The notes: a model not told the origin generated them from the letters alone. A stretch of DNA of 64,000 nucleotides from Lumbricus rubellus (GCA_945859605.1 OX243818.1:38457750-38521749); one strand, 5' to 3'. Shown: positions 53,985-64,000, counted from the first letter of the stretch. A program made the numbers and translations.

Positions 53985-54722
53985 TTCGATAAATTCATTT
54001 CATAGGGGGTCTAACAAATGTAAGCCTGGTCTTTTTGTCTTTTTCGTCCTTTTTTCCGTCCTTTCGAAATTTTCCGTCCTTTCGAAATTTCGGTCTGTTT
54101 GCCCGTCCTTTTTGAAAAATTTTGGGTGGAGTTTCTAACAAATGTGGATAATTTGTATTTCCCGCCGTTTCATTCAAATTGTGGAAAATTTTCCGTCCTG
54201 TTTTCCGTTCTTTCGATCAAATTGCTTGGTTGTACGGAGTTCAACAAATTGGGGTCCGGATGTTTCTTTTGTCGTGTGATAATTTCGCTTCATGAGTGAC
54301 TTTTGTGAAATTTTGGGATTGGCGGAGTGGTGAAAATTTCCGTAATTTGTCCGTCGGAATTCTGAAATTGGAAGTTTTTTGGGTGAAATTTTCCGTGTAA
54401 TGAGTTCGGTTGAATTTTGTAGGCCGTAAATTGTGTAGGTTAATGCGACTTGTGGTTGCACCTCCGTTTTGTCCATGAGACATTTTGTGCGTTCGTTCGG
54501 CAGTCACGTGGTTTGACTGAGCGTGAAATTTGGTAGAAGTGACGTATGGGTGTACCTACGTTTTGTCCCTGTGACATTTTTGTGCGTTTGTTTGTTCGTT
54601 CGTCAGGTGTTGACAGCGTTCCTTTTGGTAGAGTACGTTTTGCGGACGTTTTGTTGGTTGGTTCGACCGTAAAATTGGTTGTCCTTTTGAGATATTTTGG
54701 CGTTTTGAAACGCGTTCGTCGA
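53985..54722 (+). other. Leader-like internal region of the LTR element, truncated
   Basis: Non-coding, T-rich, with recurring TCTAACAAATG / TTCAACAAATTGGGGTCC phrases that echo the LTR/primer junction at 53511. It stops abruptly at zinc-finger coding sequence at about 54723. The ORFs are not convincing. Confidence 0.45.
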
Positions 54723-54933
54723 TGTATGGTTTTTCTTCAGTATGGATTCTCATGTGCGTTTTCAGATGACCATCTTGATTAAATGACTTCTCACATAGCT
54801 GGCAACTGTATGGCTTTTCTCCAGTATGGATTCTCATACATTGCCTTTTCAGGGTATCATTTCTACTAAATAATTTTGTACATAGCTGGCAACTGTATTG
54901 ATTTTCTTCAACTTCAACTCTCTTATTTGCCAT
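54723..54933 (-). pseudogene. Zinc-finger gene C, truncated after two fingers
   Basis: ATG at 54931-54933. The opening [18 protein letters not shown] aligns with the start of gene D (MANVGIVVDEIQYECHIC), which supports both starts. Two fingers follow; the first has an extra Cys (LKRQCMRIH). After TEEKPY the frame runs into LTR-derived sequence ([12 protein letters not shown]), giving a chimeric open frame down to 54556 that is not real zinc-finger protein. The remaining fingers and tail are lost. A pogo element sits 56 bp upstream of the ATG. Confidence 0.85.
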
Positions 54934-54998
54934 CAGTCTACTCGATTATTCGACTATTCACAATCTGTCCTGTTTCCACTCGTTGAATAGGGTAATTG

Positions 54999-55240
54999 TA
55001 CCATTTAGTGGCCACAAGTTCTAATTGACCAGTACTCTGCAGAACCTACATAAGCTACACCATATAGATTTAGTTATGTATGAAGAGTACCCTCTGTCAT
55101 ACCATATAATGGCCAGGCATATCAATTTACAAACAGTCTGTGCTTGCTATAATCATCCAAAACACAAGACCAGAAAAATACCATTTAATGGCCACCAAGC
55201 ACCATTTAATGGCCACCAAGTACCATTTAGTAGCCACGAC
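54999..55240. repeat. Subterminal ACCATTTAATGGCCAC motifs, 3' side of the transposase
   Basis: Variants near 54999, 55103, 55180, 55200 and 55222, some separated by 20-21 bp. They resemble subterminal transposase-binding repeats; binding is inferred. Confidence 0.7.
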
Positions 55241-55906
55241 TATTCATTTGGTACAATTCAGATAGTTCCATTGATCCAATTAGGAAAATATCATGCACGT
55301 ATAGGCCTACTTGGCATAGGCTAGGCCTAATGACACACCAAATATATTTCAAGCAATAATACACAAGAATGTCTTCAAATTACATCTCCAGGAGAACAAA
55401 AACTAAAAATATAAAACTTTAGCAATTGTGTCAAACATTAGCCTCGGCTTAGTGTTCGTTTGTTTATATATAGGCCTATATATTGTTATCGTAGTCTTCT
55501 GGAACCTAGTATTTAATAGCAATAGCCTAGGCCTAACCTATATTGCACAAGTTATTTGCTCTTAGAAAGCAAAACATGAAAAGCCTAAATTGATGTCTGT
55601 AAATCAAAATCTGAAATTTCTGTAAATGCACAACCAGCTAGAGGCCCAGTAGGCACTCTGGATTAAAACTAGCAGAAAGAAGCAATCAATTACCCTGGAA
55701 CTTAGGCCCTATAGCCTAGGCCATAGTGGTATGGTTGGTAGGGCCTACCTGCTTTAATAACTACTTTTCTTAGCACTGATTTATAGTACCACAGTAACCA
55801 CAATATCCTCAAAAGCAAGACACATAAAAAGTGGTCCCTAGGCCTATCATGCATGGAGAATTTCTGTCAAGTGTTTGTTTTGCAGTTAGTCTCAATGGGG
55901 CCCAGC

Positions 55907-58457
55907 CTACTGGAAACAAACTGAACAGGTAAAATCCCCATCAGAATCATCGTTGTCGAATTTCCCATGGCCAACTGCACAGGACATGTGATAGCGGATC
56001 TTCGAGCATTCGACACACTCAATCCAGGTTTCTTTGTACTTTGGATTCTTTGCATCAAAATATAAACCGTTACACCCACTGCACTGCCAGTTTACTTCCA
56101 TGCGTTTTCTAGCTGGAGCTTTTATTCTTAGTTCCTGCTTTTGAGACGGCTTTTGTGCACTGTTCTTGGCTTTCCGAAGGCTTAATGCTTTCTCTTTAGG
56201 CCTAGACTCTTTCTTTTTAGCCAGTTGTTCTTTTTTCTCTTTTTGTAAATTCTGTTTCTCAATTTTCTGCTTTTCTTTTTCAATCTTTGCATTTTTTTCC
56301 TTTAGTTTTGACTCATAGGCCTCTTTAGATGTTAAAACAAAAAAATTTATCATTTGATTTAAGGCCATCCTTCCTTTTTCTTTGTCGCAGTTGGGGCTTT
56401 GGATATGGAAGTACATCAGAGTCTTGATCCATTGGACTTGAGGAATTCTGGAACGGGAAGGAAATTAGAACCTCAGGTTGTGCTTGTGCTGTTGGCCTGC
56501 TGGAGTTGATGCTTAACAAAGCTTCCACTTCGTCAGTTGCTTCACAGTTATCATTGCTTGGAAGGCCTAAATGAATATCCAATATGTCTCCAGATAGTAA
56601 GATATCCATATCCATTGGACCTAAAGAAATGTTTAACTGATCTTCATTTTGCTGAATTACGTCATGTTCAAGTGAATTCAGATCCACTGAAGCAGTCGAA
56701 AAATTCAGCAAAGATGACGACTCTTCTAAAACCGATATTTCCTTCAAATTCTTCCATGTCATATAGAACCGGTCTTGAAGGAACTCAGTATCTTCGCCAG
56801 CAGCATATGCTTGTTGAAATAAATTCAACCTGTCAGCAGGCAAAGAGCATTCGAATGCACTTAGCGCTAGTAAAATTCCACATGGTCTGTTTTCAGCTGC
56901 TGCACCTTCATCCGGAGTGGGATTGCTATGGTCACTTGCTCCATGTCCATGATCGTTCATTTGTTTGTTGCCAGCATCAGAGTCTATTTGCACCACTGCA
57001 GAGGTAATTAAAGGTTCAACTTCTCCATCATTGCAATTCATACTATGGTCACTTGCTCCATGTCCATGATCGTTCATTTGTTTGTTGCCAGCATCAGAGT
57101 CTATTTGCACCACTGCAGAGGTAATTAAAGGTTCAACTTCTCCATCATTGCAATTCATACTCTGGACATTTTCTATGTTGCATTGTGTGTCATTCTCAAC
57201 AGCAGACCTATACAGCATGTTTGGAAGATAAGCTTCCTGTGGAATTTGTTCCTCATTCAATGGAAATATTCCACAAGCCTTGAATCCGGATTTGATGTTA
57301 TCAGGAGTAAGACCTCTTGTCCATGCTTTTGTCAACAAGCCACAAAAATTTGCGTGAGAAACGACAACACCTGGATAGTCATTCATGAGTTGCTGGCAAA
57401 CGTCACCATAAGCGTTTTTCAGTGGCTTAAAAACCGTCCTGTCACAAGGTTGGAGCCAGTTGGAGGTATGAGCCGGCAATTCTACTATGTCGATCTGATT
57501 CGCAATTGCCATTTCAATGAGCTCCACAAAATTATGCGAATCATGACCATCAAGTATGAGGACTTGTGGTCTATCGGTTCCAATGTTTGGCAGGAAGGTT
57601 TGCTCAAACCAAAGTTTGGCTATTCCTTGCCGTGTCCAACCCTTTGCCAAAACACTCCACGTTGCTCCAGGCGGTGCGCTCTCCAGGTCAAACCCATGAA
57701 GTGCACGCTGAGTTTTTCCTTTTGCTATAATATGCGGTGGGATTTTTCCACCAGCAGCATTTATACAGGCAATAATTGTTATAGTTTCTTTGTTGCCACT
57801 TGTGCGGCTCTGAATGTACTTGGCTCCTTTGTGAGCTACAACTCTCCTAGGTTTATGTTCGAGTTGCAGACCTGTCTCATCCATATTCCAAATATGGGCC
57901 GGAGAGTTGAGTAATTTCCTTTCGCTTAACAATTCCTTTAATGCATGGAAGTATTTTCCAACTTTCACTTTGTCCATGCACATATGTCGAACTGAAGCAG
58001 TTCCTTCAGGACGACGTAGCCGAACATTTGTATTTCTTCTCTTCATCAGCTTCCACCATTTCTCTGATGGTTTGTCTTTCTTCAGTGCAATCTTATGTTT
58101 CCGTGCCAGTTGACCTGCATAGTCTAAAAATTGTTGTTTTCCAAACCCAACACCAAGTGCAGCTCGGTTGGCAGCAAAGTCAACTAATTTTTTTTCCAGT
58201 TCATTACCAAACAAAGACTTTTTCCCAGGCTTTGCTCCAATGCACGTTTTCCCACTTGCAAGCTTCTGCAAAGTAGACCTAGGAACATTGAACTGCTTTG
58301 AAGCCTGCCGTTGACTCATTCCATTAAGAATGGCATCATGCGCAGCTTTCATTTCCGCTTCGGTCCACTGGAAACGCTTGGATTTTTCACGTGGAACAAC
58401 TTCACGATTTTTTCGTTTTGACTTTTCTCCCCTCTTTTGTTTCTTTAACGGATTCAT
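55907..58457 (-). CDS. pogo/Tigger transposase with PHD finger, one frameshift
   Basis: ATG at 58455-58457, just behind an acceptor-like CATTTTCAG. In order: a basic start; a Psq/CENP-B-type helix-turn-helix (MKAAHDAILNGMSQRQASKQ, about residues 36-75); a second CENP-B-like domain; and a DDE_1 catalytic core with Asp in IWNMDETGL, Asp in ILDGHDSH and Asp in LQPCDRTVF. Then comes an acidic linker containing an exact 39-residue tandem duplication. At a run of seven A (56339-56345, T on the coding strand) the frame slips, and the first frame stops at 56325. The other frame continues with a Lys/Glu coiled coil and a C-terminal PHD finger (WQCSGCNGLYFD, WIECVECSKIRYHMSC, FTCSVC). With the slip the total is near 850 residues. 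The break may be real or a homopolymer error. Confidence 0.88.
56928..57161 (-). repeat. 117-bp exact tandem duplication in the transposase
   Basis: Two identical 117-bp units (56928-57044, 57045-57161) encoding SMNCNDGEVEPLITSAVVQI and onward. The duplication is in frame, in the linker after the catalytic core. Confidence 0.95.
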
Positions 58458-58619
58458 TGTTCACCTGAAAATGAAGGTAAAAATAGACAAGGTAGGCCTA
58501 AATGTAAGAAACCATCTTTTCCTTGGTATAGGCCTATGCCCAGTGGTCCTTAACGGGCTCCCCATAGAGCTGTGCCTGCAGCCTTGTGACTCTTTCTGAC
58601 TCGTTCTGCACTAAGCCTA

Positions 58620-58700
58620 AAACTGTAGGCCTACTCTGGTCACGCTGTAGTCAGGAGCGCCTCTCAGTAGTTTCCATGAAGAGGCGCTATATAAATTCAT
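58620..58700 (+). mobile_element. L2-type SINE/LINE tail
   Basis: AGGAGCGCCTCTCAGTAG, then GAAGAGGCGCTATATAAATT and ATGAATGAATAAATG, the hairpin tail seen elsewhere in the window, in plus orientation. Confidence 0.7.
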
Positions 58701-58782
58701 GAATGAATAAATGGAAGACCCTTAATCTTAGCCCCAACAACTAGCCTAACCAACTATCCATACAACAGTTCCGTGGAGTTTA

Positions 58783-59285
58783 ACTATTTAATGGCCACCC
58801 TGGTACCAATTAATGGCCATGGCCACTATATAGTATCAACCCGGCCACTATATGGTATCACCTCGGCCACTATATGGTATCAACCCGACCATTAAATGGT
58901 AAAATGCGGTCATTTGGAAAGAAATTAATTTAGAAATTCTTCTCATTTAACCAGCACACCGACTTTATATTTTTAAATAAAAGAATTAATCTGCTGTAGA
59001 TCAAACATAACATAATAATAGTCAAACGAACCTGGCGAACGCTAAATCTGATTAGATTTACAAATTGGACGAAGAAAAACAAGCAATATTTACGACTTTC
59101 CCAGGTGAAATTTTCGTAGCTCTGGAAACGAGGCTAACATCACGTGATCACGAGAAGTATTTAATAAGATAGATACCCATGAAAATTGAAATCGAAAATG
59201 TAACAGCTGCTTATTTAGAAACCTCGTTGATGGTGAGATAAATGACATTAAAAACTGGCCATTAAATGGTATGTGGCCACCAATA
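58783..59285. repeat. Subterminal motifs, 5' side of the transposase
   Basis: GGCCACTATATGGTATCA and GGCCATTAAATGGTA variants near 58787, 58810, 58830, 58855, 58878, 58898 and 59261, inverted relative to the other end. They probably serve the same role as the motifs at 54999-55240. Confidence 0.7.
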
Positions 59286-59300
59286 GGTTCAATTACCCTA

Positions 59301-60059
59301 TCTCATAGATGATCGCCTTTTCTATATGGTTTTTAGATATTTGAGAACTGTACACGTGGTTCGTATTTGCTTAAAATTGCAATCGCAATAGTCGGATGAT
59401 GACTTTTTCCAAGTACTATACTGTTCAATGTAAAGCATTTGTTGTTCAAACACCAGCATTGTTCACTTTAAGCAATAATAAAAGTTCCATTTCTGGGTGC
59501 ATTTCAGATGCTTAGAAGAATGGTGTCTTGTTTGGTTTGTCACTAGAAGTCATCTTTTGATTAAAGGAATAAATTAGCAAGACAAACAAATACTGGCGAA
59601 TATAATATGGAAACTATTGAATGTTTGTGAAATTGCATGCCTCAACGCTATTGCACAGTATGACTTTAACCAAATAGCAAACAGTTGAGACTCATGAAAG
59701 TTGACACAAATATCCAATGTGATGTTCTTGATGAAGATTAATAGCAACGATATTTGAATCTTCAACGAAACGTTGCTCGTACTAAAACAAAAGCAGCAGT
59801 TTATTTTTGTAGAAATTGATTTTATAGATTTAAAACAAATAGAAAACATAATTATCAGAGGACAACATATGATGACTGTTCTCATCTTGTAGTTGAGTGA
59901 CTGGGTAGTAATAATGAAAGGTTACAGTTCCAGAGCTTTATCTAATTTTATGCCTGCATGTTTAAACCCTCTAGGAAAAAGTTTTAAATCAGATCACCTG
60001 AGATATACAATGTTAGAATTATATCAATTGTTATTATAACTATTCTATTATTGAAAACT
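59301..60059. other. Non-coding; nothing recognised
   Basis: AT-rich. The 103-codon minus ORF (59574-59885) has no recognisable domain or composition bias expected of a gene. Confidence 0.4.
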
Positions 60060-60335
60060 CATTGACACAATTGCCACAAATTGCATTATCTAAAGAATAG
60101 AACTCAGTTGTTATCTATTAATGATGTCATTTTTTTCTTCCTATTCTAGTATTCTGTGGTGTTCCAAGGGTTTTATTCTTAGTCGCCTCTTGTTCTTTCT
60201 TTATGTAAATGACTTGTCTACTATATATCTTCTTTATTAAAACTTGTGTCATTTGCTAATGACACTATTGCCTTCCTTAACGATAAATCTATCACCGATC
60301 AATGTATTTCGTCCTTGACTGGCAAGTTAAAATTA
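60060..60335 (+). mobile_element. LINE reverse-transcriptase fragment, decayed
   Basis: Split over frames, it still shows NRTQLLSINDV, then GVP in the GVPQGS position, LLFFLYVNDLST, and FANDTIAFLNDKS, where the catalytic F/YADD has become FAND. The order fits CR1/L2-type reverse transcriptase. Not functional. Confidence 0.65.
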
Positions 60336-60924
60336 GGGGGACAGATAAAAGTGAGGAATGGCTTTATGTGGGAGCAAAGAGCGTAGAACGTAGTACTTGT
60401 TCCTTTGCACAGCCTTCTGTCGGTTGCGATAAATAATAATATAATATAAATATAATAAATGAGATCAGTCAGTCGTCATATGTTCTCTGTCAGTTGGCAG
60501 GTTCGTACGTTCGTCTGGTAGCACCTCGTACAGTAATGGGCACTAATGAAATTTTGTTTCCTATATTTTCTTAATCATTTAATAATATCTAAGTACCTTG
60601 TTACCTTGTGCTTTCAGCTCTCTGAGCTCTAGCGACCTTTAAGTACACAGAAGTATATCAGCATAATCTGAAAAACATTACAAATTCATTACACTTATGA
60701 GCTCCATAAAGTATCAAATTATTGAACGCACAGCTATGAATAGAATGCAAAACTTAATTATCCAATGGTTCACAAATCCCAAGCAAAAACTGGACGAATG
60801 AGAATGACTCTTGCCTAACTAGAAGTTGGATGATTAAACAAAATAATGCTGCAACGAGTAAATAATTAACTACGTTAAAGAACACTTATGCCCAAAATGG
60901 TAATCCCAAAATCTGCGTGCCCGT
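60336..60924. other. Non-coding; a few 34-bp-type monomers
   Basis: Two monomer-like units (AGAAGTTGGATGATT) at 60790-60850; otherwise nothing recognised. Confidence 0.45.
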
Positions 60925-60928
60925 AAAG

Positions 60929-61092
60929 CGGTCAGTAAGTAAGTAATTAAGTAATCAATCGAAGCAGGCCTATTCTTTATATTATAAATTCATATTTCCA
61001 AATTGTGCTACTTTATCGTTTCCATTTACTTCATATTTAACCGTCATATATCACCCATCGCTTCGATTGATTACTTACTGGCCGCTTTGCAT
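60929..61092. repeat. Inverted repeat with about 30-bp arms
   Basis: The left arm has AAAGCGGTCAGTAAGTAAG and TAATCAATCGAAGC. The right arm GCTTCGATTGATTACTTACT then GGCCGCTTT is its complement apart from a short insertion. The loop is about 80 bp. Possibly a small MITE. Confidence 0.6.
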
Positions 61093-61528
61093 TGTGGGAT
61101 GCTGCGCTCTATTTTAAGTGCAGTCGTTGGCAACAACATTGCTTTGTATATGGGCAAGCAGTCTTCAGGATTACTCCCCAAAATTATACGCAATGATATA
61201 TTGTATAATTACATAATCTAACCGTATTTAGAATTAAAACATAATCTTCCGATAATCCAGTTTCAAAAACGGTCACTCGAACAAAAAGGCGAGCGACTAA
61301 ATTGTTTCACGTTGGTGACGAGTGAATCTGAGCTTGTGAAAGTGCATCCCGTCCTCTAACGAATATATGAAACATTTCAACAGAGGTTTTTCATTTGTTG
61401 CAGAAAAGTTAATGTTTATTCACCCTATTCGAAGAGCACAACCTTCTGCAATTATTTCGAAGACACATTCTTTTGTGCCGTAGACAGATTGAGGGCCAGG
61501 TATTGGATAACACGCTGACACATTCTAT

Positions 61529-61827
61529 CAGGGGCGCCGTTAGGCGTACGCACGTACGCAAGTGCGTACAGCGCGGAAAGGCTAAAAAAAGCGTCACCAC
61601 TTTTAACATCCAAAATTACCTCTATGCGTATACCCAAAATGAAGCAAAAAGCTTATGCTGGTGATACCTCATAATCGCCAGTAGGCATATACGGTATATA
61701 CATACATACATAAGCTCGTATCGATCGCTGTTCGCTTCATATTATTTTGTGCAAGTTGTATTGTGCGTACAGAAAAAAAATCCTAGTGTATTGTGCGTAC
61801 AGAAAAAAAATCCTGGCGGCGCCGCTG
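61529..61827. mobile_element. hAT-type MITE (299 bp)
   Basis: Perfect 8-bp target duplication CATTCTAT (61521-61528 and 61828-61835). Inverted ends CAGGGGCGCCG and CAGCGGCGCCG. It carries an internal doubled phrase, TGTATTGTGCGTACAG. It is inserted in a LINE reverse-transcriptase relic. Confidence 0.9.
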
Positions 61828-62035
61828 CATTCTATAAGCAAGACGGTGAAGTTGAGGAACAAAAGCGAGTTCCTGGTCAAGTTGGACACCGATGACATGA
61901 ACCGTGGTTGCAAGACAGTCAGGAAATTCAGATGCAAGAGAAAAGAGATTAAGCATGGCAAGCTGCTGCCGTGTGGCCAACAAAATAAATTTAGTCTTAG
62001 ATGGGTTCAATCGTAGTCTATGTAGTGTCTCAAAT
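61828..62035 (-). mobile_element. LINE reverse-transcriptase fragment (post-catalytic palm)
   Basis: Minus strand LNPSKTKFILLATRQQLAML, then VHVIGVQLDQELAF and VPQLHRLAYRM. This is the LNxxKTxxxxxxS/TRQ block with the following LGVxLDxxL block of CR1/L2/Jockey-type reverse transcriptases. The catalytic box would lie just upstream and is not preserved. Cut on its 3' side by the hAT MITE. Confidence 0.72.
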
Positions 62036-62456
62036 AATTACCATGAGCGCTATGGGCTTCTGCAGTCAAAGTTGGAATATGCCTTTTGTGAAACTGACTT
62101 CTGACCCTGATTTCTCTCATTTTCTAATTAAACGAAGATTATTATAACTCAATTCAAGTCTTTTTCTGTGGAATTGACATCCTCCATGATTTATCGACGC
62201 CATAATCTTCTGCAGTCTCAAATTCTCCATTTTCTCTCAGGGTCCTTCGGACTAGGAGTGCTTCTGAAAAGCCCTTGCTGAGATTAACACTGTTTTTTAT
62301 AAAGTTTAATGGTCAACTACGATACGTTTCTACAGTAAAATTAAAAGTGTGCAAATTGTCATAGTTATGTACTTTTGGAGTCTCTAAAATAATGAGAAAG
62401 TCTACTTTATAAATATTCCAAAATGAAATTGGAACTAATCAACAGAACATGTGTCT
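62036..62456. other. Non-coding; downstream of zinc-finger D
   Basis: No intact ORF or element end. It probably contains the gene D 3' UTR. Confidence 0.4.
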
Positions 62457-63851
62457 TCAGTAAAACGTCTGCACATGTGAAAACGCAAAGTCATTAGGTG
62501 GAAACAATTCATGACCAGAACAATGCTCCCCAAACTCCATCCATGTTTCAAGCAATTCGTCACATATACCACATCCAAAAGGTTTAGAAAAACACGTATT
62601 TGCATCCACAGACAATCTGAGTTTATTACTAGAAAAACATTCTATATTTTGATTTTTCGACGAAAGACCTCCTATTCCACTTGATCCCGAATCAAGACAT
62701 GTGTTGCTTGAGAAACGTTCATCTGGTTTATCAATACAACCAGCAGTATTAAATCTGACAAAGAGGTCCGACTGGTTAGCAATTACATCACTTCCAATTT
62801 TAAGATCATGTGGCCCAGTTTTTGAATGGACTTCAAACTGCTTTGATGAAAAACTGCTCTTGGAATAAGACATATTATTGCATCTTTGTTGCTTCTCAGA
62901 ACTTGCATGATCTCTTTTGTGTTGCCTTAAACCTTCACTTTGTTTGAAACTCTTATTACAAATCTCACAAATGTATGGTTTTACACCACTATGGGTTGTC
63001 ATGTGAGTTTTCAAAGTACTACATTGACTAAATGACTTTTGACATAGTTGGCAACTGAATGGTTTTTCTCCAGTATGGATTCGCATGTGTGATTTCAAAT
63101 GACCATCTACACGAAACGACTTTTGACATAGTTGGCAGATGAATGGTTTTTCTCCATTATGAATTCGCATGTGATTTTTCAAAGTACCACCTCCACTAAA
63201 CGACTTGTGACATAGCTGGCAACTGAATGGCTTTTCTCCAGTATGGATTCTCATGTGCACTTTCAAATGATCACCTTGACTAAATGACTTTTGACATTGC
63301 TGGCAATTGAATGGTTTTTCTCCAGTATGGATTCGCATGTGCTTTTTCAAATGACCACCTTCACTAAACGACTTTTGACATAGTTGGCAAATGAATGGTT
63401 TTTCTTCATTATGAATTCGCATGTGCCTTTTCAAAGTACCACCTTCACTAAACGACTTTTGACATAGCTGGCAATTGAATGGTTTTTCTCCAGTATGGAT
63501 TCGCATGTGCGTTTTCAAAGTACCACCTTCACTAAACGACTTTTGACATAGCTGGCAATTGAATGGTTTTTCTCCAGTATGAATTCGCATGTGCCTTTTC
63601 AAAGTACCACCTTCACTAAACGACTTTTGACATAGCTGGCAATTGAATGGTTTTTCTCCAGTATGGATTCGCATGTGCTTTTTCAATGTATCACCTTTAC
63701 TAAACGACTTTTGACATAGTTGGCAACTGAATGGTTTTTCTCCAGTATGGATTCGCATGTGCTTTTTCATTTTGAAGAAATGATTAAATGTTTTTTGACA
63801 TATATGGCATTCATATTGAATTTCATCTACAACAATTCCCACATTTGCCAT
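62457..63851 (-). CDS. C2H2 zinc-finger protein D (12 fingers), intact
   Basis: A 464-residue frame from the ATG at 63849-63851. This Met was chosen because MAN...QYxC matches the start of gene C; the open frame extends only four codons further. Eleven tandem C2H2 fingers follow with TGEKPFNC linkers. Fingers 3-6 share nearly the same recognition helix (SEGGTLKR type). Then comes a Ser/Asn-rich linker of about 120 residues and a divergent twelfth finger (FGCGICDELLETWMEFGEHC), the same terminal module as in gene A. It is expected to be a nuclear DNA-binding protein, with no KRAB or BTB domain. Near-identical finger DNA at about 63330-63670 shows recent tandem finger duplication. Gene-like and unbroken, unlike its neighbours A, B and C. 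Confidence 0.9.
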   Translation of the reverse strand: MANVGIVVDEIQYECHICQKTFNHFFKMKKHMRIHTGEKPFSCQLCQKSFSKGDTLKKHMRIHTGEKPFNCQLCQKSFSEGGTLKRHMRIHTGEKPFNCQLCQKSFSEGGTLKTHMRIHTGEKPFNCQLCQKSFSEGGTLKRHMRIHNEEKPFICQLCQKSFSEGGHLKKHMRIHTGEKPFNCQQCQKSFSQGDHLKVHMRIHTGEKPFSCQLCHKSFSGGGTLKNHMRIHNGEKPFICQLCQKSFRVDGHLKSHMRIHTGEKPFSCQLCQKSFSQCSTLKTHMTTHSGVKPYICEICNKSFKQSEGLRQHKRDHASSEKQQRCNNMSYSKSSFSSKQFEVHSKTGPHDLKIGSDVIANQSDLFVRFNTAGCIDKPDERFSSNTCLDSGSSGIGGLSSKNQNIECFSSNKLRLSVDANTCFSKPFGCGICDELLETWMEFGEHCSGHELFPPNDFAFSHVQTFY

Positions 63852-63884
63852 CAGAATACTCACTTAATCGATTATTTCACAATG

Positions 63885-63970
63885 TTCTCCAGTAATAGTT
63901 CTTTGAAAAGCTCTCAGATGATCACCATCACTATAGTCTCTGAAATAACTGAGTTCTGTGTGGTTTTAAT
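63885..63970 (-). pseudogene. Isolated decayed zinc finger upstream of gene D
   Basis: Minus strand YSDGDHLRAFQRTITGEH resembles one finger (SDGDHLKxHMRxHTGEK) that has lost its second His and its cysteines. Probably a leftover of an older array. Confidence 0.5.
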
Positions 63971-64000
63971 TGGTTCACAAGTGCTTCAGCAATCGCCAGA

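Larger units (their letters stand above)
54990..59298 (-). mobile_element. pogo/Tigger-type DNA transposon, 4.3 kb
   Basis: TA on both sides (54988-54989 and 59299-59300). The ends are GGGTAATTGTACC and the complement of GGTTCAATTACCC. It encodes one transposase on the minus strand and has clusters of ACCATTTAATGGCCAC near both ends. An L2-like tail fragment (58620-58700) lies in its 5' region. It is inserted in the 5' flank of zinc-finger gene C. Confidence 0.92.

Noticed and set aside
57183..57914. 243-residue plus-strand ORF
   Set aside because: Antisense shadow of the transposase core, whose DDE motifs lie on the minus strand.

Overview
This is animal (metazoan) nuclear DNA. It is AT-rich and packed with transposable elements. 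Genes have short exons with GT-AG introns, C2H2 zinc-finger arrays, non-LTR elements with L2-type tails, tRNA-derived SINEs and a Copia retrotransposon. CARD and NHL-propeller proteins, TU-like foldback elements with 15-bp terminal repeats and very frequent TAGGCCTA palindromes point to a marine invertebrate deuterostome, most likely an echinoderm. That placement is an inference with low to moderate confidence. No bacterial features, true tRNA or rRNA genes, or CRISPR arrays were seen.

Left third (1-26.9 kb): two tandem + strand paralogues of an immune-adaptor-like gene. Copy 1 has exons at 2616-2891 (CARD), 4639-5007 (TRADD-N-like) and 5818-6821 (NHL-type beta-propeller). Copy 2 has exons at 13937-14017 (tentative), 20012-20052 (tentative), 20451-20637 (F-box-like), 21620-21907 (CARD), 23238-23573 (TRADD-N-like) and 24332-25293 (propeller). 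Junctions from the F-box exon onward are phase 1, and the assembled frames stay open. A young Copia element (14407-18210, LTRs that look identical, 5-bp target duplication) lies between the first two exons of copy 2. SINEs, hAT-type MITEs and LINE pieces fill the other introns.

Middle (26.9-50.4 kb): two paralogous blocks about 14.4 kb apart. Block A (about 26.96-33.9 kb) holds a minus-strand poly-zinc-finger gene with 56 recognisable fingers, split by one 4-bp insertion. Block B (about 41.36-47.65 kb) is a decayed copy with a nonsense codon, frameshifts and a hAT MITE inside a finger. Patchy similarity continues to about 36.3/50.4 kb. Comparing the blocks gives natural filled and empty sites for several elements. 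Between them lie (TACA)n repeats that host a mariner-like element and an L2-type fragment.

Right (50.4-64 kb): a LINE tail; a BEL/Gypsy-like LTR split by a 2.0-kb hAT-type element that itself carries a nested MITE and a tandem array; a zinc-finger gene truncated after two fingers; a 4.3-kb pogo/Tigger element with transposase, PHD finger, TIRs and subterminal motif clusters; degraded LINE reverse transcriptase pieces; and an intact 12-finger zinc-finger gene (62457-63851).

The two most striking observations are: (1) the F-box/CARD/TRADD-N/NHL protein encoded on symmetric phase-1 exons, and (2) a 34-bp-period repeat array (core ATCCAGCTTCTATTT) found inside at least three foldback/MITE families with unrelated ends and 8-9-bp target duplications.
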